From Truepera sp. (lineage in GTDB: Bacteria > Deinococcota > Deinococci > Deinococcales > Trueperaceae), in contig JAGXSO010000082.1 of the NCBI GenBank assembly GCA_018333775.1, positions 1 through 7,870 of the forward strand: a DNA stretch of 7,870 bases. The letters are read 5' to 3'. Below the pieces are notes generated by a model, which did not search any database, had not been told where the DNA came from, and was given only the letters and a program-made list of their open reading frames with translations. This document shows positions 5,272-7,870 of this stretch, in pieces. Positions within the stretch are counted from its first letter, which is position 1. Each line of letters starts with the position of its first letter. A program made the position numbers and the translations under genes.

Positions 5272-6033
5272 ATGAATCTACAGATTGCCGGCAAAGTGGC
5301 GCTGGTGACCGGCGCCTCACAAGGGATCGGGCGTGCGGTGGCGGCGGGTCTGGCTGCGGAAGGGGTGCGGGTGGTGCTCTGCGCTCGCAATGAGGGCCCC
5401 CTCAGCAAGGCCGTCGAAGCTATCCGCCTCGCGGGCGGTGAAGCCTTTGCCGTGCCTGGTGATGTTGGCTCGGCACGTGGCGTCAGCGACCTACTGGCAA
5501 CCACCACGCGCTACTACGGCGCAGCCGGCATCCTGGTGGTTAACGCTGGCGGCCCGCCCCCCGGTCCGGCGGCTACTATGAGCGATGAGGCCTGGGCCAA
5601 AGCCTTCGAGCTTACCCTAATGTCGGCGGTACGCCTCAGCCGCGCCACACTCCCGGCCATGCAGGCGGCAGGCTGGGGGCGGATTATCAACATTACCAGC
5701 CTGTCGGTGCGCCAGCCGGTAAAGAATCTGGCGCTCTCCAATGCCCTGCGCGCTGCCGTAACCGGCTTTGCCAAGACGCTCTCGACCGAGGTCGCGGCCC
5801 AAGGGATCACGGTTAACAATGTGGCGCCGGGCTATACCGCCACCGAGCGCTTGAACGAACTTTTTAAGGACCCCGCCACCAAGCAGGCGATGGTCGACGC
5901 CGTCCCCGCTAAACGCCTCGGCACCCCTGAGGAAGTCGCCGCAGCGGTGGTCTTTTTGGCTTCGCAACAGGCCGCCTACCTTACCGGGCAGACGATACTG
6001 GTCGACGGCGGCGTGGTCGGCTCGCTGCTATAA
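5272..6033 (+). CDS. SDR-family oxidoreductase with altered active site
   Basis: This 253-residue cytoplasmic protein is a classical-size short-chain dehydrogenase/reductase. The Rossmann motif is TGASQGIG (13-20). CARN (37-40) after the second strand has Arg39, which favours NADPH. GDV (63-65) and NAGG (91-94) are normal, as are IITS-like INITS with Ser143 and the VAPGYTATER stretch. Ungapped alignment to FabG from Ser143 through VNxVAPG puts Ser156 and Arg160 (SNALR) where the catalytic Tyr and Lys of YxxxK belong, so both are replaced. Databases would probably call it a 3-oxoacyl-ACP reductase, but with this active site that function is doubtful. I recall similar LSNxxR variants in archaeal and thermophile SDRs, which suggests an established subfamily rather than decay. 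The C-terminus (YLTGQTILVDGG) is intact. The gene is convergent with mdh, with 17 bp between the stop codons. Confidence 0.88.
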   Translation: MNLQIAGKVALVTGASQGIGRAVAAGLAAEGVRVVLCARNEGPLSKAVEAIRLAGGEAFAVPGDVGSARGVSDLLATTTRYYGAAGILVVNAGGPPPGPAATMSDEAWAKAFELTLMSAVRLSRATLPAMQAAGWGRIINITSLSVRQPVKNLALSNALRAAVTGFAKTLSTEVAAQGITVNNVAPGYTATERLNELFKDPATKQAMVDAVPAKRLGTPEEVAAAVVFLASQQAAYLTGQTILVDGGVVGSLL

Positions 6034-6050
6034 CCGTGCTCCGCTCGAGC

Positions 6051-7052
6051 TCAACCTTCCCACACCCCACTTCCTGTGAGCAGCGGGGCGATGGCTGCGC
6101 GCTCCTCAAGCAGCTCCTGCTCGGTGAGCTTCATCTTTTCGCGGATATATGCGGGCAGCTCTAGGCCCTTCACGACGCTGACCTCGCCCTCTGTGACCGT
6201 GACCGGGAAGGAGTAAACGATCCCCTCGGCCACGCCGTAGTCGCCGGTGCTGGGGATGGCCATGCTAATCCAGTCGCCCGGAGACGTCCCCTTTACCCAA
6301 TCGCGCATGTGGTCGATCGCTGCCGAGGCCGCCGAAGCCGCGCTAGACAGGCCGCGCGCCGCGATTACCGCTGCCCCCCGCTGCTGCACGGTGGGAATAA
6401 AGGACTCGCGCACCCACGCCTCGTCGATAAGTTCAACCGCCGGCCTACCGGCTACGGCGGCCTGGGACAGGTCCGGCACCTGGGTGCTGGAATGGTTGCC
6501 CCAGACAGTCATCCGCCTGATGGTGCCTACCGGCTGACCGGTCTTCGCGGCCAACTGGCCGAGCGCCCGGTTATGATCTAGGCGGGTCATGGCGGAAAAC
6601 TGCGTGGGCCTAAGGTCGGGGGCGTTACTCATGGCAATCAGGGCGTTGGTGTTAGCGGGGTTGCCCACCACCAGCACCTTGACCTTGCGGCTGGCCTGAG
6701 CGTTAAGGGCTCTCCCCTGCCCGGTGAAGATGGCGCCGTTGGCCTCCAGCAGATCTTTGCGCTCCATGCCGGGCCCGCGGGGCCGCGAGCCGACCAGTAG
6801 AGCATAGTCGGCATCTTTGAAGGCTTCGTCAGGATTATCGGTAAGTACCAAGCTGTGTAACAGGGGGAAGGCGCAGTCCTCAAGCTCCATCGCCACCCCA
6901 CCCAGAGTCTTGAGCGCCGGGGTGATTTCCAGCAGCTGCAGCACCACCGGCTGGTCGTGACCCAACATCTCTCCCGCGGCAATTCTAAAAAGCAGCGAGT
7001 AGCCTATCTGGCCGGCTGCGCCAGTAACGGCCACACGAACGACTGGTTTCAT
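6051..7052 (-). CDS. mdh: Malate dehydrogenase (NAD-dependent, Thermus/cytosolic type)
   Basis: The enzyme oxidises malate to oxaloacetate with NAD in the TCA cycle. The 333 residues match the usual length. Visible are the NAD-binding GAAGQIG (11-17); Glu42 after the second strand (LLEI), which selects NAD over NADP; the substrate-binding arginines Arg92 and Arg98 in PRGPGMER on the mobile loop; GNPANTNAL (Asn131); TRLDHNR with Asp159 and Arg162; and the catalytic His187 in WGNHSS. The N-terminal half is nearly identical in pattern to Thermus MDH as I remember it ([19 protein letters not shown]). ATG 7052 has a strong GGGAGGG at 7059-7065, 7 nt away from the GGAGG core. Its leader is the second copy of the dispersed repeat. 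It follows parB in the same direction at about 200 bp, so it is probably transcribed separately. Confidence 0.96.
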   Translation of the reverse strand: MKPVVRVAVTGAAGQIGYSLLFRIAAGEMLGHDQPVVLQLLEITPALKTLGGVAMELEDCAFPLLHSLVLTDNPDEAFKDADYALLVGSRPRGPGMERKDLLEANGAIFTGQGRALNAQASRKVKVLVVGNPANTNALIAMSNAPDLRPTQFSAMTRLDHNRALGQLAAKTGQPVGTIRRMTVWGNHSSTQVPDLSQAAVAGRPAVELIDEAWVRESFIPTVQQRGAAVIAARGLSSAASAASAAIDHMRDWVKGTSPGDWISMAIPSTGDYGVAEGIVYSFPVTVTEGEVSVVKGLELPAYIREKMKLTEQELLEERAAIAPLLTGSGVWEG

Positions 7053-7058
7053 CAGCTT

Positions 7059-7198
7059 CCCTCCCGAAAATCAGTAGTCAGAATTCAAGTAGTCAGTGGT
7101 CAACAGGGGCGACCCCACGTACGCCTTCGCTCGGCGCTTCGCTGAAGGTCGCCCATTTTCATCCTTGTTGGTGAACGATGGTTCATAGGCAATTCCTC
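7059..7198 (-). repeat. Dispersed leader repeat, copy 2 (5' leader of mdh)
   Basis: The core at 7105-7198 matches copy 1 (1394-1462) at nearly every position outside one length difference. Copy 2 carries about 26 extra nt (7121-7147) in the hairpin loop, with CTTCGCT directly repeated at 7125-7131 and 7137-7143. The arms GGGCGACC (7107-7114) and GGTCGCCC (7147-7154) pair perfectly. Towards the gene come two 15-nt near-repeats (7073-7087 and 7088-7102, 12 of 15 identical), a TTGAATTCTG word and TTTTCGGGAGG, which is the mdh Shine-Dalgarno. The orientation relative to the gene matches copy 1. Confidence 0.7.
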
Positions 7199-7226
7199 AT
7201 TGAATGGTACCACCTCCCGACCGCAA

Positions 7227-7242
7227 CGTTTCACGTGAAACA
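7227..7242. promoter_or_regulatory. parS centromere site
   Basis: CGTTTCACGTGAAACA differs from the widely conserved chromosomal parS 16-mer TGTTTCACGTGAAACA only at the first base. The inner 14 bp (7228-7241) are a perfect palindrome. It lies 10 bp beyond the stop codon of parB, and clusters of such sites usually mark the origin-proximal region. ParB-CTP would load here and spread. Confidence 0.9.
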
Positions 7243-7252
7243 GGGCTGCTAA

Positions 7253-7870
7253 CTACTCTCCCCCAGGCGCTTGGTAGCCAAGCAGGCTTAGCAGGCGCTG
7301 AAGCTCCTCAGCCGAGTAGTAGTGAAGCTCCAACCGTCCCTTCTTAAGCCCAGTAATTTTCACCCGGGTACCGAACTGGTGCGTCAGATTCTCCTCCACG
7401 TCGCGGTAACGGCTGCCGCGAGCACGCTTGGCGGTAGGCTGCGGGCGCTTGAGGCGCTCTGCCTCGCGCACCGATAAACCCTTGCTCACAATCTGCTGCA
7501 GAGCCCACAGCTGGTCTCTGGCCGGCAGTGCCAAGATGGCTCGGGCGTGCCCGGCACTGATCTCGCCGCGCTCCAAGGCCGCCAGCGCCTCCGCCGGGAG
7601 ATTTAACAACCGCAGGGTGTTGGCCACCGCGCTACGGCTCTTCCCTATCGCCTTAGCAATGGCCTCCTGACTCTGGCCGAAATCCATCAACCGTTGAAAG
7701 GCCCGCGCCTCCTCTACTGCGCTGAGCGCCTCGCGCTGCAAGTTCTCGATAATAGCTAGCTCGAGCGCTTCCTGATCAGCAAGCTCCTTAACCATGGCCG
7801 GGACACTGCTCAAGCCGGCCTGCTGCGCAGCGCGGTAGCGCCGCTCGCCGGCCACAATCTCATAGCCACC
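7253..7870 (-). CDS. parB: Chromosome-partitioning protein ParB (N-terminus beyond the window)
   Basis: The last 205 residues of a ParB/Spo0J protein, a CTP-dependent DNA clamp that binds parS and works with the ParA ATPase in chromosome segregation. The visible part begins in the CTP-binding fold with [15 protein letters not shown] (the GERR box at 8-11), then ENLQRE (42-47), a helix-turn-helix (about 66-90; [20 protein letters not shown]), GHARAILAL (107-115), a basic linker ([14 protein letters not shown]) and the C-terminal dimerisation domain (about 155-205; [21 protein letters not shown]). The frame is open to the right edge, so roughly the first 75-90 residues (Box I) are missing. A GTG at 7853-7855 is internal and not the start. 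ParA is expected just upstream, off the window. The parS at 7227-7242 is the obvious binding site. Confidence 0.95.
   Translation of the reverse strand, partial: GGYEIVAGERRYRAAQQAGLSSVPAMVKELADQEALELAIIENLQREALSAVEEARAFQRLMDFGQSQEAIAKAIGKSRSAVANTLRLLNLPAEALAALERGEISAGHARAILALPARDQLWALQQIVSKGLSVREAERLKRPQPTAKRARGSRYRDVEENLTHQFGTRVKITGLKKGRLELHYYSAEELQRLLSLLGYQAPGGE

Noticed and set aside
6043..6050. Palindrome GCTCGAGC between the SDR and mdh stop codons
   Set aside because: Eight bases without a loop or a T-run is too little for a terminator, and the word also occurs by chance in GC-rich DNA.

Overview
The window looks like ordinary chromosome from a moderately GC-rich bacterium of the Deinococcota (Thermus/Deinococcus/Truepera relatives). 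This is inferred from four things. The malate dehydrogenase is very close to the Thermus type as I remember it. The type 2 isopentenyl-diphosphate isomerase is Thermus-like. There is a DUF4388 (PATAN) protein with a receiver-like front end. Several genes appear to be leaderless, with a -10 hexamer only 6-7 nt before the start codon. A chromosomal ParB gene with a near-perfect parS next to it places the window on the main chromosome, probably not far from the replication origin.

Layout from left to right. Bases 1-96 are the tail of an unrecognised plus-strand gene. Bases 97-344 are intergenic and hold a 111-bp imperfect inverted-repeat element. Bases 345-1346 (minus) encode a degenerate receiver + DUF4388 + roadblock-like protein that seems to start at an AUC codon. 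Bases 1347-1575 hold the first copy of a dispersed repeat and a promoter for the plus-strand metallophosphoesterase at 1576-2430. A 27-bp G-quadruplex-like spacer separates that gene from a convergent subtilisin-family lipoprotein protease (2458-3837, minus). Divergent from the protease is the isopentenyl-diphosphate isomerase (3912-4925, plus), whose promoter carries a perfect 7-bp-arm palindrome. Its 3' end overlaps a convergent CDGSH iron-sulfur protein gene (4911-5135, minus). Divergent from that is an SDR oxidoreductase with an altered active site (5272-6033, plus), followed by the convergent malate dehydrogenase (6051-7052, minus). Bases 7053-7252 hold a second copy of the dispersed repeat and parS. 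ParB (7253-7870, minus) runs off the right edge.

The genes are mostly single transcription units in alternating orientations, so there is no obvious multi-gene pathway. They cover isoprenoid precursor supply, central carbon metabolism, protein turnover outside the cytoplasm, chromosome segregation and signalling. I found no defence, phage, CRISPR or secondary-metabolite system. The most unusual material is in the control regions: a shared repeat forming the 5' leader, including the Shine-Dalgarno, of two unrelated genes; a probable AUC start; a palindrome inside a promoter spacer; and a G-quadruplex motif filling the gap between two stop codons.
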